Shown here in pieces: positions 9,170-18,932 of a stretch of DNA of 64,000 bases. The first letter of the stretch is position 1, and every line of letters begins with the position of its first letter. The translations under genes were made by a program, and so were the position numbers. Source of the stretch: JBGAHD01 sp044226395 (GTDB lineage: Bacteria; Pseudomonadota; Gammaproteobacteria; Xanthomonadales; Ahniellaceae); the NCBI GenBank assembly GCA_044226395.1, contig JBGAHD010000004.1, positions 591,034 to 655,033 of the forward strand, read 5' to 3'. The notes under the pieces were generated by a model. It was given only the letters and a program-made list of their open reading frames with translations. It searched no databases and had not been told where the DNA came from.

Positions 9170-9871
9170 TCACCCCTCCACCCCCCGAAACCTCAACCCT
9201 ACCCCCGGCTCGGTAATCAGGTACCTCGGCTCCGCGGCGCTGTCGCCCAGGCGCTGACGCAGGCGGCCGACGAGGACGCGCAGATAGTGGGTGTCCTCAT
9301 CGTGGGATGTGCCCCAGACTTCGCGCAGGAGCTGCGCCTGCGTCACCACTCGACCCGCATGCCGCAGCAAAATCGCAAGCAGCGCGAATTCCTTACGTGA
9401 CAACGCGACGGGCTGCCCTTCCCGCGTGACGACGCGACGCGCGAGGTCGATGCGCAGCACGCCGTCGTCGTACACCACGTCGCCGCTTTCGCCCGCGCCG
9501 CGCGCGCGCAGCAGGGCGCGCACGCGCGCCATGAGTTCTTGCACGCCGAAGGGCTTGGTCACGTAGTCATTCGCGCCGAGGTCGAGCAGTCGCACTTTCT
9601 CGACTTCGCGATCGCGCACCGAAAGCGCGATGACGGGCACGGTCGAGGTAGTCCGCAATTCGCGCAGCACATCGCCGCCGTCGCGGTCGGGCAGGCCGAG
9701 GTCGAGGATGATCAAATCGGGCTGCAACGCAGCGGCGGCGGCGAGTCCTTCTTCGCCGTTGGCGGCTTCGATCACGGCGAAATCTTGCGCGCGCAGGCTG
9801 ATTTCCAGGAATCGCCGGATCGCGGGTTCGTCGTCGATGATCAGGATGCGCGCCTTGGCCGCGGCCGGCAT
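9170..9871 (-). CDS. kdpE: KDP operon transcriptional response regulator KdpE
   Basis: 233 residues. The receiver domain (about 6-118) has the acidic pair in ILIIDDEP and the phospho-acceptor Asp57 in LIILDLGLPD. The OmpR/PhoB-type winged helix (about 135-230) ends in DEDTHYLRVLVGRLRQRLGD and TEPGVGLRF. KdpE is phosphorylated by KdpD and switches on the kdp operon when potassium is scarce or osmolarity is high. The start ATG at 9871 lies two bases after the kdpD stop, so it is very likely translationally coupled and last in a kdpFABCDE operon. A GGACACCCA match inside it encodes the conserved EDTHYLR residues and is ordinary coding sequence. Confidence 0.96.
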   Translation of the reverse strand: MPAAAKARILIIDDEPAIRRFLEISLRAQDFAVIEAANGEEGLAAAAALQPDLIILDLGLPDRDGGDVLRELRTTSTVPVIALSVRDREVEKVRLLDLGANDYVTKPFGVQELMARVRALLRARGAGESGDVVYDDGVLRIDLARRVVTREGQPVALSRKEFALLAILLRHAGRVVTQAQLLREVWGTSHDEDTHYLRVLVGRLRQRLGDSAAEPRYLITEPGVGLRFRGVEG

Positions 9872-9873
9872 GG

Positions 9874-12591
9874 TCAATCCGCTTCGCGCGAGCCGGTCGG
9901 CGGCTCGGTCAGCGGCAACGATACGCGGATCAAGGTGCCGCGGCCATCGGGCCCCGCGTGCGCGCTTACTTCGCCGCCATGCGCGCCGATCATGCCCTGA
10001 CAGATGGTCAGGCCCAGGCCCGTGCCCTGCCCGCCGCGATCGCCGCGCGCGACGGTGTAGAACATGTCGAAGATGCGCGCGCGCTCGTCGTCGGGAATGC
10101 CCGGGCCTTCGTCGCTGATCTCGATCACCAGCCGCTCGCCTTCGCGATGCGCGCGCACGCGCACGGGGCTGCCGGGCGGCGAGAACTTCGCCGCGTTTTC
10201 GAGAATATTGAACAGCGACTGCTCGATCAGCGCCGGATGCACGTAAAGCAGCGGCAAATCCTCCGGCAGGCTGACATCGACGCTCGCGCCCGGCGCGAGG
10301 CGACGCAGCCGCGTGACCGCGGCGCCCAGCACGTCCTCGAGTTGAATCCAATCGCGATCGAGCTTCAAGCCGCCATGACCCAAGCGCGTCATGTCGAGCA
10401 AGTTTTGAATATAGCGATCCAAACGCTGCCCTTCCTCGAGCACCGAGCGCAGCAACTGGCGCCGATCATCGCCGCTCAACTGCTCGCCATAGGCATGCAG
10501 GCTCGTGGCCGCGCCGATGATCGCCGACAACGGCGAGCGCAGATCGTGCGAGACCGACGACAACAGCGCCGCGCGCAGTCGCTCCGTCTCGCCCTGCACT
10601 CGCGCGGCTTCCAAATCATTGAGCAAGCGCACGCGCTCGGCCGCTTGCGCGATATCTTGCACCAAGGCCTGCGCGAGATGTTCTTGCTCGGGCGTCAGGC
10701 GCTCGAGCCCTTCGCCCAGTCGCAGACCGGCCACGCCCAGCGCGCGCCGCTCGATGATCAAGGGCAAGAACCACCAGCTCGAACCCGCCAGCGTGTCGGT
10801 GAATCGCCCCGCGGCTTGAGCATGCGCGATCGCCCAATCCGCCGCGGCGCGATCGCCATCGTCGAGCCGCGCGGATTCCGGTTGCGTCGCCACCACGCGC
10901 GCGACGCCGCCTTCGCGCGGCGTGGTCAGCAACACGCATTCGGCTTGCATCGCGCGCGCCAACCCCGCGGCGCCGGCGCGAAATACTTGCGCCTCGTCCG
11001 CCGCCGACGCCAGCGTTTGACCCAACGCGCGCATCGCGCCCGCATGCGCATTGGCCGCGCGCAGCATCACGACTTGTTCGCGCAATCGCGCGGCCATGCG
11101 CCCGCACAGCAGCGCCGTGATCAGGAACGCCGCCACCGTCACCACGCCTTGGCGCGCGTTGATATAAAACGTGTAGCGCGGTTCGATGAAGAAGAAGTTG
11201 TAGCCAACGAAGCACAACACCGCCGCGTACACCGCCACGCTCATGCGCGAGCGCGTGGCCACCAGCAGCACGGCGGTGAGAAACACCAGCGACAGATCCG
11301 TCAGGCCCAACCACGATTCGGCCGCGAAGGCCAAGGCCACCGCGCCGATGGCCACGCCCGTGGCGAACAAGCCCCCGCGCAGGCGCTCGCGCGTGACATC
11401 GGGCGCCGTCTTCGACTCACGTCGCGACTGCGCGCGCGCCGCCGGCGAGTGCACGATGGTCAGCTCGAAATGCGCGCCCCGCTGCAGCAACTGCTGCGTG
11501 ATGGTGCGATTGAACATGCGCGCCAGCGGCCGCTCGCGCGTGCGTCCGAGCACGATGGTCGACACACCTTCGCGCATGGCGTAGTCGAGCAGTTCATCGA
11601 CGATCTGCGTGCCGCGCAAGACCGCCGTGTCCGCGCCCAGTCGCCGCGCCAACTCAAAGGCCGCGTTCAAGGTGCGTCGCGTCGTCTCGCCGCGCGGCGC
11701 GCCGCGATCGACCCACACCACCGACCACGGCGCCTGCCGACGTTCGGCGATGCGTCGACTCACGCGCACCAGATACTCGCTATTGGCGCTGCCATCGATG
11801 GCCAGCAGCACGCGTCGACGCACGCCCACCGGCCCGCGCGCGCCTTGTTGGGTGAATTGATCGCGCAGATCGGCGTCGACGCGATCGGCCACGGCCTGTA
11901 CCGCGAGTTCCCGCAGCGCCGTCAAGTTCGAAGGCGAAAAGAACTGCCGCAGCGCGGCTTGCGCGGTCTCGGGCAAATACACCTTGCCTTGTTGCAGTCG
12001 CTCGATGAGTTCACGCGGCGGCAGATCGATCAGCACCAGATCGCGCGCGCGATCGAACAGCGCGTCGGGCACGGTCTCGCGCACGGGCACGCCGGCGATG
12101 CGCGCGACGACATCGTTCAAACTCTCCAGATGCTGGATGTTGACCGTGGTGTAGACATCGATGCCGGCATCGAGCAGTTCCTCGATGTCCTGATAACGCC
12201 GCTCATGACGACTACCCGGCGCATTGCGATGCGCCAGCTCGTCGACCAGGATCAACGCGGGCCGTCGCGCCAGCGCGGCGTCGAGATCAAATTCGCGCAC
12301 GCCGTGACCGCGATACTCGACTTGTCGCGGCGGCAAGATCTCCAAACCTTCGAGCAGCGCCGCGGTCTCGCGCCGCCCGTGCGTTTCGACCCAGCCCACG
12401 ACCACGTCCACGCCCTGGCGCTTGAGATCGCGCGCGGCGCCGAGCATCGCGTAAGTCTTGCCCACGCCGGGCGCGGCGCCGAGAAAAATCTTCAAGCGCC
12501 CGCCACGTTCGCGACTGACTTGCGCGAGCAAGGCCTCGGCGCGTTCGTGACGCTCGGGCGCGGATTCGGGTTCGGGTTCGCGCGTCGTCAT
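9874..12591 (-). CDS. kdpD: Osmosensitive K+ channel histidine kinase KdpD
   Basis: 905 residues (E. coli KdpD 894). An N-terminal KdpD domain carries the P-loop GAAPGVGKT (38-46). A universal-stress-protein-like domain comes next (VLLAIDGSANSEYLVRVSRR). Four close membrane helices lie near residues 400-500, followed by a GAF-like region. The dimerisation/phospho-acceptor segment SSVSHDLRSPLSAI has its His near 681. The ATPase domain has N (NILENAAKFSPPG), G1 (DEGPGIPDDE) and G2 (GQGTGLGL) boxes. It senses K+ limitation and phosphorylates KdpE. Start chosen at the ATG ending at 12591, 17 bp after the kdpC stop; a longer frame would extend into kdpC with an arginine-rich leader that looks spurious. 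Confidence 0.95.
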   Translation of the reverse strand: MTTREPEPESAPERHERAEALLAQVSRERGGRLKIFLGAAPGVGKTYAMLGAARDLKRQGVDVVVGWVETHGRRETAALLEGLEILPPRQVEYRGHGVREFDLDAALARRPALILVDELAHRNAPGSRHERRYQDIEELLDAGIDVYTTVNIQHLESLNDVVARIAGVPVRETVPDALFDRARDLVLIDLPPRELIERLQQGKVYLPETAQAALRQFFSPSNLTALRELAVQAVADRVDADLRDQFTQQGARGPVGVRRRVLLAIDGSANSEYLVRVSRRIAERRQAPWSVVWVDRGAPRGETTRRTLNAAFELARRLGADTAVLRGTQIVDELLDYAMREGVSTIVLGRTRERPLARMFNRTITQQLLQRGAHFELTIVHSPAARAQSRRESKTAPDVTRERLRGGLFATGVAIGAVALAFAAESWLGLTDLSLVFLTAVLLVATRSRMSVAVYAAVLCFVGYNFFFIEPRYTFYINARQGVVTVAAFLITALLCGRMAARLREQVVMLRAANAHAGAMRALGQTLASAADEAQVFRAGAAGLARAMQAECVLLTTPREGGVARVVATQPESARLDDGDRAAADWAIAHAQAAGRFTDTLAGSSWWFLPLIIERRALGVAGLRLGEGLERLTPEQEHLAQALVQDIAQAAERVRLLNDLEAARVQGETERLRAALLSSVSHDLRSPLSAIIGAATSLHAYGEQLSGDDRRQLLRSVLEEGQRLDRYIQNLLDMTRLGHGGLKLDRDWIQLEDVLGAAVTRLRRLAPGASVDVSLPEDLPLLYVHPALIEQSLFNILENAAKFSPPGSPVRVRAHREGERLVIEISDEGPGIPDDERARIFDMFYTVARGDRGGQGTGLGLTICQGMIGAHGGEVSAHAGPDGRGTLIRVSLPLTEPPTGSREAD

Positions 12592-12608
12592 GTCGCGACG
12601 ATACTCGC

Positions 12609-13238
12609 TCAGGACCCGGCGTGCCCAGCGTCGGCGGGCGCGCGCGCGTGCTCGTCGAGCCACAGATTCAAGGCCAGCACGTTGACGCGCGGTTGGCCGA
12701 GCACGCCCAGACTCGGTGCCTCGGTGAAGCGCGCGATGGCGTCATTCACGACGTCGACCGAGACACTCCGCGCGCGCGCCACGCGCGGCGCCTGCAGCAT
12801 CGCCGCCGCTGGCGACAGGTGCGGATCGATGCCGCTGCCCGAGGCCGCGACCAGTTCCACGGGAATCGCTGTCGGCGTCACACCCTCGCGCGCCGCGATC
12901 GCCGCCGAAGCGTGTTGCGCGCGCTCGCGCAAGGCCGGCTGACTCGGCGCCCAATTGCTGCCCGCGAGCGAAGACGATGAGTAGTTCGCCGCCGAAGGTC
13001 GCGAGATGAAGTAGCGATCGTCGGCAAACGGCTGCGCCATCAACAGCGAACCGACGACTTGCCCCTCGCGCTCGACCAAACTGCCGCGTGCCGCTTCGGG
13101 AAACAAGGCGCCGCTCACACTCACCGCGAGCCACGGATACACCAGCCCCGCGAACACGACACCGACCGCGGCGAACACGATTCCCGCGCGCCAACCGCCA
13201 CCGCGCGCGTCGAGCGACTCAACAGAAGTCTCGTTCAT
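12609..13238 (-). CDS. kdpC: K+-transporting ATPase subunit KdpC
   Basis: 209 residues, close to the usual 190-205. One N-terminal membrane helix (GIVFAAVGVVFAGLVYPWLAV) is followed by the extracytoplasmic domain with the family motifs GSLLMAQPF, YFISRPSAANY and SGSGIDPHLSPAAA, and ends VNVLALNLWLDE. KdpC is a small subunit of the KdpFABC complex thought to stabilise it or raise its K+ affinity. Its ATG overlaps the kdpB stop by four bases (ATGA), which indicates coupled translation. Confidence 0.96.
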   Translation of the reverse strand: MNETSVESLDARGGGWRAGIVFAAVGVVFAGLVYPWLAVSVSGALFPEAARGSLVEREGQVVGSLLMAQPFADDRYFISRPSAANYSSSSLAGSNWAPSQPALRERAQHASAAIAAREGVTPTAIPVELVAASGSGIDPHLSPAAAMLQAPRVARARSVSVDVVNDAIARFTEAPSLGVLGQPRVNVLALNLWLDEHARAPADAGHAGS

Positions 13239-15271
13239 GACCCCACCCTCAGCGCGGCCAACACCAGATCGATGCCCTTGATCGCGGCGAACGGCAGCAG
13301 CACGCCACCCAAGCCATAGATCAGCAAATTGTCCCGCAACAGCGCCGTCGCGCCGACGCGACGCAGACGCACGCCGCGCAAGGCCAACGGAATCAGCGCG
13401 GGGATTACCAGCGCATTGAAGATCAACGCCGCCAACACCGCGCCGCGCGGGCTGTGCAGGCGCATCACATCGAGCGCCGCGATCGCCGGCAGCGCGCCCG
13501 CGAACACGGCGGGAATGATGGCGAAGTATTTCGACACATCATTGGCCAGCGAGAACGTAGTCAATGCACCACGCGTGACCAGCAACTGCTTGCCGATCTC
13601 GACCACGGCGATGAGCTTGGCCGGATCGGAATCGAGATCGACCATGTTGCCCGCTTCTTTCGCCGCCTGCGTGCCCGAGTTCATGGCCAGGCCGATGTCG
13701 GCCTGCGCCAGCGCCGGCGCATCATTGGTGCCATCGCCGACCATGGCCACCAGCTTGCCGCCGGCTTGTTCGGCGCGGATGCGCGCGAGCTTGGCCTCGG
13801 GCGTGGCTTCCGCGACGAAACTGTCGACGCCCGCGGTCGCGGCAATCGCCGCGGCGGTGAGTGGATTGTCGCCGGTGATCATCACCGTCTTCACGCCCAG
13901 CGCGCGCAGATTCGCGAAGCGTTCGCGAATGCCGGGCTTGATCACGTCCGACAAGGCGATCGCGCCGAGCAGGCGACCATCGCGCGCGACCACCAGCGGC
14001 GTCTGCCCCTTGCGCGCGATCGTCTCGACGGCGTGACGCAGTTCGTTCGGCGCCGCGCCCGAGCCGGCCCAAGTGATCACCGCATCGAGCGCGCCCTTGC
14101 GATAGCGCGCGCCGTCGGCGCGATCGAGCCCGGACAGCCGCGTTTGCGCGCTGAAGGCCACGAAGACGTCGCCTTCGATCGCCTCGCCGCGCGCACCCTG
14201 CTCGCGCGCGAGCGCGGCGACGGACTTGCCTTCGGGCGTGGGGTCGGCGAGCGAGGCGAGCAGCGCCGCTTCGCGCAGTTCCGAGGCATTCACCGCCGCG
14301 AGCGGCATGAACTCGGTCGCGCGACGATCGCCGAAAGTAATCGTCCCAGTCTTGTCGAGCAACAAGGTGTCGATATCGCCCGCGACTTCCACCGCCTTGC
14401 CCGACTTGGCCACGACGTGCGCTTGTAGCGCGCGATTCATGCCAGCGATGCCAATCGCCGGCAGCAAGCCACCGATCGTGGTCGGAATCAAACACACCAG
14501 CAGCGCGATCACGATCACTGGATCGACGTCCGCGCCGACGAAGGCGCCCATCGCCGGCAAGGCCGCGCACACGATCAGGAACACCAGCGACATCGCCGCG
14601 AGCAGTACGGTCAGCGCCAATTCGTTCGGCGTCTTCTGACGCGATGCGCCTTCGACCAGGCGGATCATGCGATCGAGAAAGCTCTCGCCGGGATCGGCCG
14701 CGACGCGCACCACGATCTCGTCGGTCAGCACGCGCGTGCCGCCGATCACGCCGGAACGATCGGTGCCGGCCTCGCGCAACACGGGCGCGGATTCGCCGGT
14801 GACCGCGGCCTCGCTGATGCTGGCGACGCCCGCGATGATCTCGCCGTCGGCGGGAATCAGTTCCCCGGCGCTGACGACCACAACATCGCCCTTGCGCAAG
14901 TTCGCGGCGGGAACACGTTCCTCGCCGCGCGCTTCGCGTCGACGCGCGGTGAGTTCGGCGCGCGCGGAACGCAAGCTCGCGGCCTGACCGCGGCCGCGCG
15001 CTTCCGCGATGGCTTCGGCGAAATTCGCCAGCACCACGGTCAACAGCAAGATCACGCCGACCACGGCCTCGAAGCCCCAGTCGACGCCCGCGGCCGCATG
15101 ACGCGCGGCGATCAGCGCGACCAGGATCGCGCCGACCAGCACCACGGCCATGACCGGATTGCGCAGCGCGTGACGCGGCGCGAGCTTGACCCACGCGTCG
15201 CGCCAGGCCTGCAGGATCTGCGCGCGATCGGCGAAGGCCACGCGCGAAGCGTTGTGCGAATGCTTGTCCAT
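13235..15271 (-). CDS. kdpB: K+-transporting P-type ATPase subunit KdpB
   Basis: About 678 residues. It is the P-type ATPase that powers KdpFABC. Visible signatures are the actuator motif AVTGES, the phosphorylation site DKTGT (Asp about 306, as in E. coli Asp307), and GDGTNDAPALAQADIGLAMNSG of the P domain. Membrane segments sit at both ends. Start set at the ATG ending at 15271, which has GAGG at a normal distance; an ATG ending at 15280 would add three residues but sits too close to that site. Its 3' end overlaps kdpC and its 5' end lies close to the kdpA stop. Confidence 0.96.
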   Translation of the reverse strand: MDKHSHNASRVAFADRAQILQAWRDAWVKLAPRHALRNPVMAVVLVGAILVALIAARHAAAGVDWGFEAVVGVILLLTVVLANFAEAIAEARGRGQAASLRSARAELTARRREARGEERVPAANLRKGDVVVVSAGELIPADGEIIAGVASISEAAVTGESAPVLREAGTDRSGVIGGTRVLTDEIVVRVAADPGESFLDRMIRLVEGASRQKTPNELALTVLLAAMSLVFLIVCAALPAMGAFVGADVDPVIVIALLVCLIPTTIGGLLPAIGIAGMNRALQAHVVAKSGKAVEVAGDIDTLLLDKTGTITFGDRRATEFMPLAAVNASELREAALLASLADPTPEGKSVAALAREQGARGEAIEGDVFVAFSAQTRLSGLDRADGARYRKGALDAVITWAGSGAAPNELRHAVETIARKGQTPLVVARDGRLLGAIALSDVIKPGIRERFANLRALGVKTVMITGDNPLTAAAIAATAGVDSFVAEATPEAKLARIRAEQAGGKLVAMVGDGTNDAPALAQADIGLAMNSGTQAAKEAGNMVDLDSDPAKLIAVVEIGKQLLVTRGALTTFSLANDVSKYFAIIPAVFAGALPAIAALDVMRLHSPRGAVLAALIFNALVIPALIPLALRGVRLRRVGATALLRDNLLIYGLGGVLLPFAAIKGIDLVLAALRVGS

Positions 15272-15284
15272 GGTTGTCATCACC

Positions 15285-16988
15285 TCAACGCGGCAAGCTC
15301 AAGCCTTCGGCCACCGGACCCAACACCAGGGCCGGCAGATACGACAGCACCGCGAGCACAATCACCACGGCCACGAGCGTGATGCCGAAGGTCAGGCTCT
15401 CGATGCGCAGCGTCGCGGTGCTCTCCGGCGCGGCGCGCTTGGCGCCGAGGCTCGCCGCGACGAACAGCGGAAGCAGCAAGGTCGGATAACGGCCGAGCAG
15501 CAACACGATCACGGTGCTCACGTTCCACCACACCGTGCCATCGCCCAGGCCCTCGAGGCCCGAACCGTTGTTCGCATAGGCCGAGGTGTATTCGTAGAAG
15601 ACCTGCGCGAAGCCATGCGCGCCCGGGTTCGACGTGCCCGCCACGCCCGGCACCGCCATCGTCAACGCGGTCGCGCCGAGAATGGCCAGCGGTTGCAGCA
15701 CCACGAGCAGCGACAGCAGACGCACTTCGCGCACTTCGAGCTTGCGGCCGAAGATCTCGGGCGAGCGGCCAATCAGCAAGCCCGCCAGGAACACGGTCAA
15801 CAACACGAACACGAGAAAGTTCACCAAGCCACAGCCAATGCCGCCCCACGTCGCGTTCATCAGCATGCCGCACAGCGCGATCAGCACCGTCGTCGGCTGC
15901 ATCGAATCGTGCATGGCATTGACCGAACCGTTCGAGGTCTGCGTGGTCAAGGTCGCCCACAGCGCCGAAGCTTCCGCGCCGAAGCGCACTTCCTTGCCTT
16001 CGAGATTCGCGCCCGGCGCGGCGAGGCCCGCGAATGCCGCGTTGCTCTGATCCTCGGCCACGACCGCGCCGATGATCATCGCGAGCGACAGCGCGCCCAT
16101 CACGCCCAACACCAAGGCACTGAGCCGACGTCGACCCGTGAACGGCCCGACCATGAAGCCGATCGCGATCGGCCACAGCACAATCGCGATGGTCTCCAGC
16201 GCGTTCGACACCGGCGTGGGGTTTTCGAACGGCACGGCGCTGTTGGGGCCATACCAACCGCCACCATTCGTGCCCAGCTGCTTGGTCGCGATCATCGGCG
16301 CGACCGGACCGCGCGCGATGAGTTGTTCGCTCATCCCCGCGCTCGCGTCGATCGGCGTCGCGCGCGCCGCGCCCGACCACGTCGCCGGCACGCCCGTGGC
16401 GGTGAGGATCAGCGCGAACACCAAGGCCATCGGCAGGAACACGCGCAGGCTCAGTCGCGTGACATCGACGTAGTAGTTGCCGACATCGATCGCGCCATCG
16501 GCATCCTTCGCGCCGCGACCGCCGAACAAGGCGCGCAGCATCGCCGCCGCGATCGCCAGGCCCATCATCGGCGTCAGCACCTGCAACGTGGTCAGCCCCG
16601 CGAGCTGCGACAGATACGACAACTGCGCCTGCCCCGAGTAGTGCTGCTGATTGGTGTTAGTCAGGAACGACACCATGGTGTGCAGCGCGGTGTCCCAGCT
16701 CAACGCGGACACGTGGTCGGGGTTGAGTGGCAGACGGTGCTGCAGCATCAAGATCGCGAACACGATCAGACCCAGACTCAGATTGCTGATCGCGAAGGCG
16801 CGCGCGTAACCGCCGGCGGTCATGCCGCGACCGGCGTCGATGCCGAGAAGTCGATAGCACGCGCGTTCGATCGGCGCGAACACGCGATCGAGGGGCGAAG
16901 CGCCGCCAGCAAGGACGCGCGCCAAGTAGTAACCCAAGGGCCAGGCCAGCAGCACGCTGGCCAGCAGGATCAGGACGATCTCGCTCAT
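15285..16988 (-). CDS. kdpA: K+-transporting ATPase subunit KdpA
   Basis: 567 residues (E. coli 557). This is the channel-like K+-binding subunit of KdpFABC, with about ten membrane helices. Family landmarks include TNTNQQHYSGQAQLSYLSQ, the selectivity-filter region GTNGGGWYGPNSAVPFENP, CGMLMNATWGGIGCGLVNF, and the fourth pore-loop segment YANNGSGLEGLGDG. It follows kdpF by seven bases and precedes kdpB by a few bases in the same operon. Confidence 0.96.
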   Translation of the reverse strand: MSEIVLILLASVLLAWPLGYYLARVLAGGASPLDRVFAPIERACYRLLGIDAGRGMTAGGYARAFAISNLSLGLIVFAILMLQHRLPLNPDHVSALSWDTALHTMVSFLTNTNQQHYSGQAQLSYLSQLAGLTTLQVLTPMMGLAIAAAMLRALFGGRGAKDADGAIDVGNYYVDVTRLSLRVFLPMALVFALILTATGVPATWSGAARATPIDASAGMSEQLIARGPVAPMIATKQLGTNGGGWYGPNSAVPFENPTPVSNALETIAIVLWPIAIGFMVGPFTGRRRLSALVLGVMGALSLAMIIGAVVAEDQSNAAFAGLAAPGANLEGKEVRFGAEASALWATLTTQTSNGSVNAMHDSMQPTTVLIALCGMLMNATWGGIGCGLVNFLVFVLLTVFLAGLLIGRSPEIFGRKLEVREVRLLSLLVVLQPLAILGATALTMAVPGVAGTSNPGAHGFAQVFYEYTSAYANNGSGLEGLGDGTVWWNVSTVIVLLLGRYPTLLLPLFVAASLGAKRAAPESTATLRIESLTFGITLVAVVIVLAVLSYLPALVLGPVAEGLSLPR

Positions 16989-16995
16989 GGCCGCC

Positions 16996-17082
16996 TCAAA
17001 ACTTTTCCGGGCGCCAGATGACGTAGGCGAGATAGCCGCCCACCGCCAGCACCACCCCGATCACGAACAGAAGCTCGCTCAT
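16996..17082 (-). CDS. kdpF: K+-transporting ATPase small subunit KdpF
   Basis: A 28-residue peptide beginning MSELLFVIGVVLAVGGYLAY and ending VIWRPEKF. It is one hydrophobic helix followed by a positively charged end, the classic KdpF layout. KdpF is a membrane peptide that stabilises the KdpABC complex. It sits just upstream of kdpA, exactly where kdpF belongs, and is too short for most gene finders. It is the first gene of the operon. The gap to the divergent amidohydrolase gene (17083-17268) should hold the kdp promoter and the KdpE site, but I see no confident box. Confidence 0.92.
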   Translation of the reverse strand: MSELLFVIGVVLAVGGYLAYVIWRPEKF

Positions 17083-17268
17083 TTCGCTAGCCCGCCATCG
17101 CGCCGGTCATGCCGGCCTGGCGCACAGCCTGCGCGCCGGGGCCGTAACGTCGCCATGCCGGCCGGGGGTGGTGGCGTATCAAATGCATAACAGCGGTCAC
17201 GCCTTCTGGCCTGGACGCGCCACCGGGACTTGTGGCTATCATCGGCGCCTTGCCTTCAGGGGGATGCC

Positions 17269-18576
17269 ATGGTCAGTCTTCGCCCGTTCTTCATCGGCGC
17301 CGCGTGCCTCGCGGCCACGTCCGCGCTCGCGCAAACGCCTGCAGTGGATAAGCCGCTCACCGTGCTTCATTGCGGCGCTTACATCGACGTGATGGCGGGC
17401 AAGAAGCTCGGCGCCACGAGTCTGGTGATCGAAGGCGATCGCGTGCGCGAAGTGCTGGCCGGTTCGGTCACGCGCGAAGGCGCCAAGACCATCGACTTGC
17501 CCGAACACACCTGCATGCCGGGCTGGATCGACATGCACACGCACTTGACCTCCGAGACCAGCCCCAAGCAATACGAGGAAGGCTTTCGTCTCAACCCCGC
17601 CGACTACGCGCTGCGCGGCGTGGCCTATGCCAATCGCACGCTGATGGCGGGCTTCACCACGGTGCGCAATCTCGGCGATGCCGGCAATGCCTCGATCGCG
17701 CTGCGCAATGCCATCAATGAAGGCTATGTCGCGGGACCGCGCATCTTCACCGCCGGCAAGTCGATCGCGACCACGGGCGGTCATGCCGATCCCAGCAATG
17801 GTCGCAGCTGGGAACTGACCGGCGATCCGGGCCCGAAGGATGGCGTGATCAATTCCGAAGCCGACGCGCGCAAGGCCGTGCGTCAGCGCTACAAGGACGG
17901 CGCCGACGTGATCAAGATCACCGCCACGGGCGGCGTGCTGTCGTACGCGAAGAACGGGCAGAACCCGCAGTTCCGCGTCGATGAAGTGCGCGCCGTGGTC
18001 GATGTCGCGCATGACTATGGTTATCGCGTCGCGGCGCACGCGCATGGCGACGAGGGCGCGCGCCGCGCCATCCTGGGCGGTGTCGATTCGATCGAGCACG
18101 GCACCTTCATCAGCGACGCGACCATGCAGCTGATGAAGAAGCAAGGCACGTACTACGTGCCCACGCTCGCCGCGGGCGCCTTCGTCGGCGACAAGGCGCG
18201 CGAGCCGGGATACTACCCCGAGATTGTGCGGCCCAAGGCGCTGGCGGTCGGGCCGCAGATTCGTCAGACCTTCGCGCGCGCCTACAAGGCCGGCGTCAAG
18301 ATTGCGTTTGGCACCGACGCGGGCGTGTTCTCGCACGGTCAGAACGCGCGCGAATTCCAATTGATGGTCGACGCCGGCATGCCCGCGATGACCGCGATCC
18401 AATGCGCGACGCGCAACGCCGCCGATCTGTTGGGTCAAAGCGAATCGCTGGGTTCACTCGAACCCGGCAAGTTCGCCGATGTCGTCGCCGTGCCCGGCGA
18501 TCCGCTCGCCGACATCACGCTGACCTCGCGCGTGGACTTCGTGATGAAGGGCGGCACGGTCTACAAGCAGCCCTGA
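17269..18576 (+). CDS. Secreted metal-dependent amidohydrolase (Xaa-Pro dipeptidase/imidazolonepropionase-like)
   Basis: 435 residues. The start ATG at 17269 follows AGGGGG. A signal peptide ends at ALAQ (about 22), so the enzyme should be periplasmic. The amidohydrolase metal signature is MHTHL (His90, His92); further family blocks are DVIKITATGGVLSY, the VAAHAHGDEG histidines, DSIEHGTFI and the FGTDAGVF aspartate. The last blocks LGSLEPGKFADVVAVPGDPL are typical of the subgroup annotated as prolidase-like or imidazolonepropionase-like. The substrate is not decidable; peptides with a C-terminal proline or small cyclic amides are usual guesses. Divergent from kdpF. Confidence 0.9.
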   Translation: MVSLRPFFIGAACLAATSALAQTPAVDKPLTVLHCGAYIDVMAGKKLGATSLVIEGDRVREVLAGSVTREGAKTIDLPEHTCMPGWIDMHTHLTSETSPKQYEEGFRLNPADYALRGVAYANRTLMAGFTTVRNLGDAGNASIALRNAINEGYVAGPRIFTAGKSIATTGGHADPSNGRSWELTGDPGPKDGVINSEADARKAVRQRYKDGADVIKITATGGVLSYAKNGQNPQFRVDEVRAVVDVAHDYGYRVAAHAHGDEGARRAILGGVDSIEHGTFISDATMQLMKKQGTYYVPTLAAGAFVGDKAREPGYYPEIVRPKALAVGPQIRQTFARAYKAGVKIAFGTDAGVFSHGQNAREFQLMVDAGMPAMTAIQCATRNAADLLGQSESLGSLEPGKFADVVAVPGDPLADITLTSRVDFVMKGGTVYKQP

Positions 18577-18932
18577 GCCGCGCGGCCTTTGCCTCGCGCG
18601 CGATCGATCGTGCGAGGCGAAGTCACGATGTGTTCTTGCGCTTCGCCCCGTGCACGGGCGTTTCGCCCGTGCGTCGCGCCAGTGTCGTCGCGCCAATGCG
18701 CACGCCTCTCGATTGACGCTGTCGCGCGTATCACACGCCGCCCCTCGCGCGGTGCCACGCAGGAACAATCCCCTAGATTGATTTCGTAGTGCCGAAGGCA
18801 CGCGCGCGTTAATCGCGCGTTAGCGCCGAAGCGCGCGATCGCGCATCGCGCAAGATCGCTTCGCGCCTTGGCACGGCGGTTGCTGACTTCCCCACGGGAC
18901 ACTGATGCCCGTGAATTGAGGTGGAGGTCACC
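18577..18932. other. Intergenic region with several short hairpins
   Basis: No gene is convincing here. It contains at least four inverted repeats: GCCTCGC/GCGAGGC at 18591-18618, a perfect 9-bp stem with a TTT loop (GCACGGGCG/CGCCCGTGC) at 18652-18672, GTGCC/GGCAC at 18789-18801, and CGCGCG/CGCGCG at 18803-18819. None is followed by a T-tract. They could act in transcript stability or Rho-type termination after the amidohydrolase gene, or be REP-like sequences. Confidence 0.6.

Noticed and set aside
9285..9300. GGACACCCA match inside kdpE
   Set aside because: It encodes EDTHYLR, a block conserved in KdpE proteins, so it is ordinary coding sequence and not a repeat insertion.
8802..9400. Plus-strand open frames rich in GVPI/WVS repeats
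   Set aside because: They only translate the TGGGTGTCC array, have no ribosome site, and one runs antisense into kdpE.
9958..12942. 994-residue plus-strand open frame across kdpD/kdpC
   Set aside because: Antisense to kdpD and kdpC, Arg/His/Gln-rich without domains; the minus-strand products are clear Kdp proteins.
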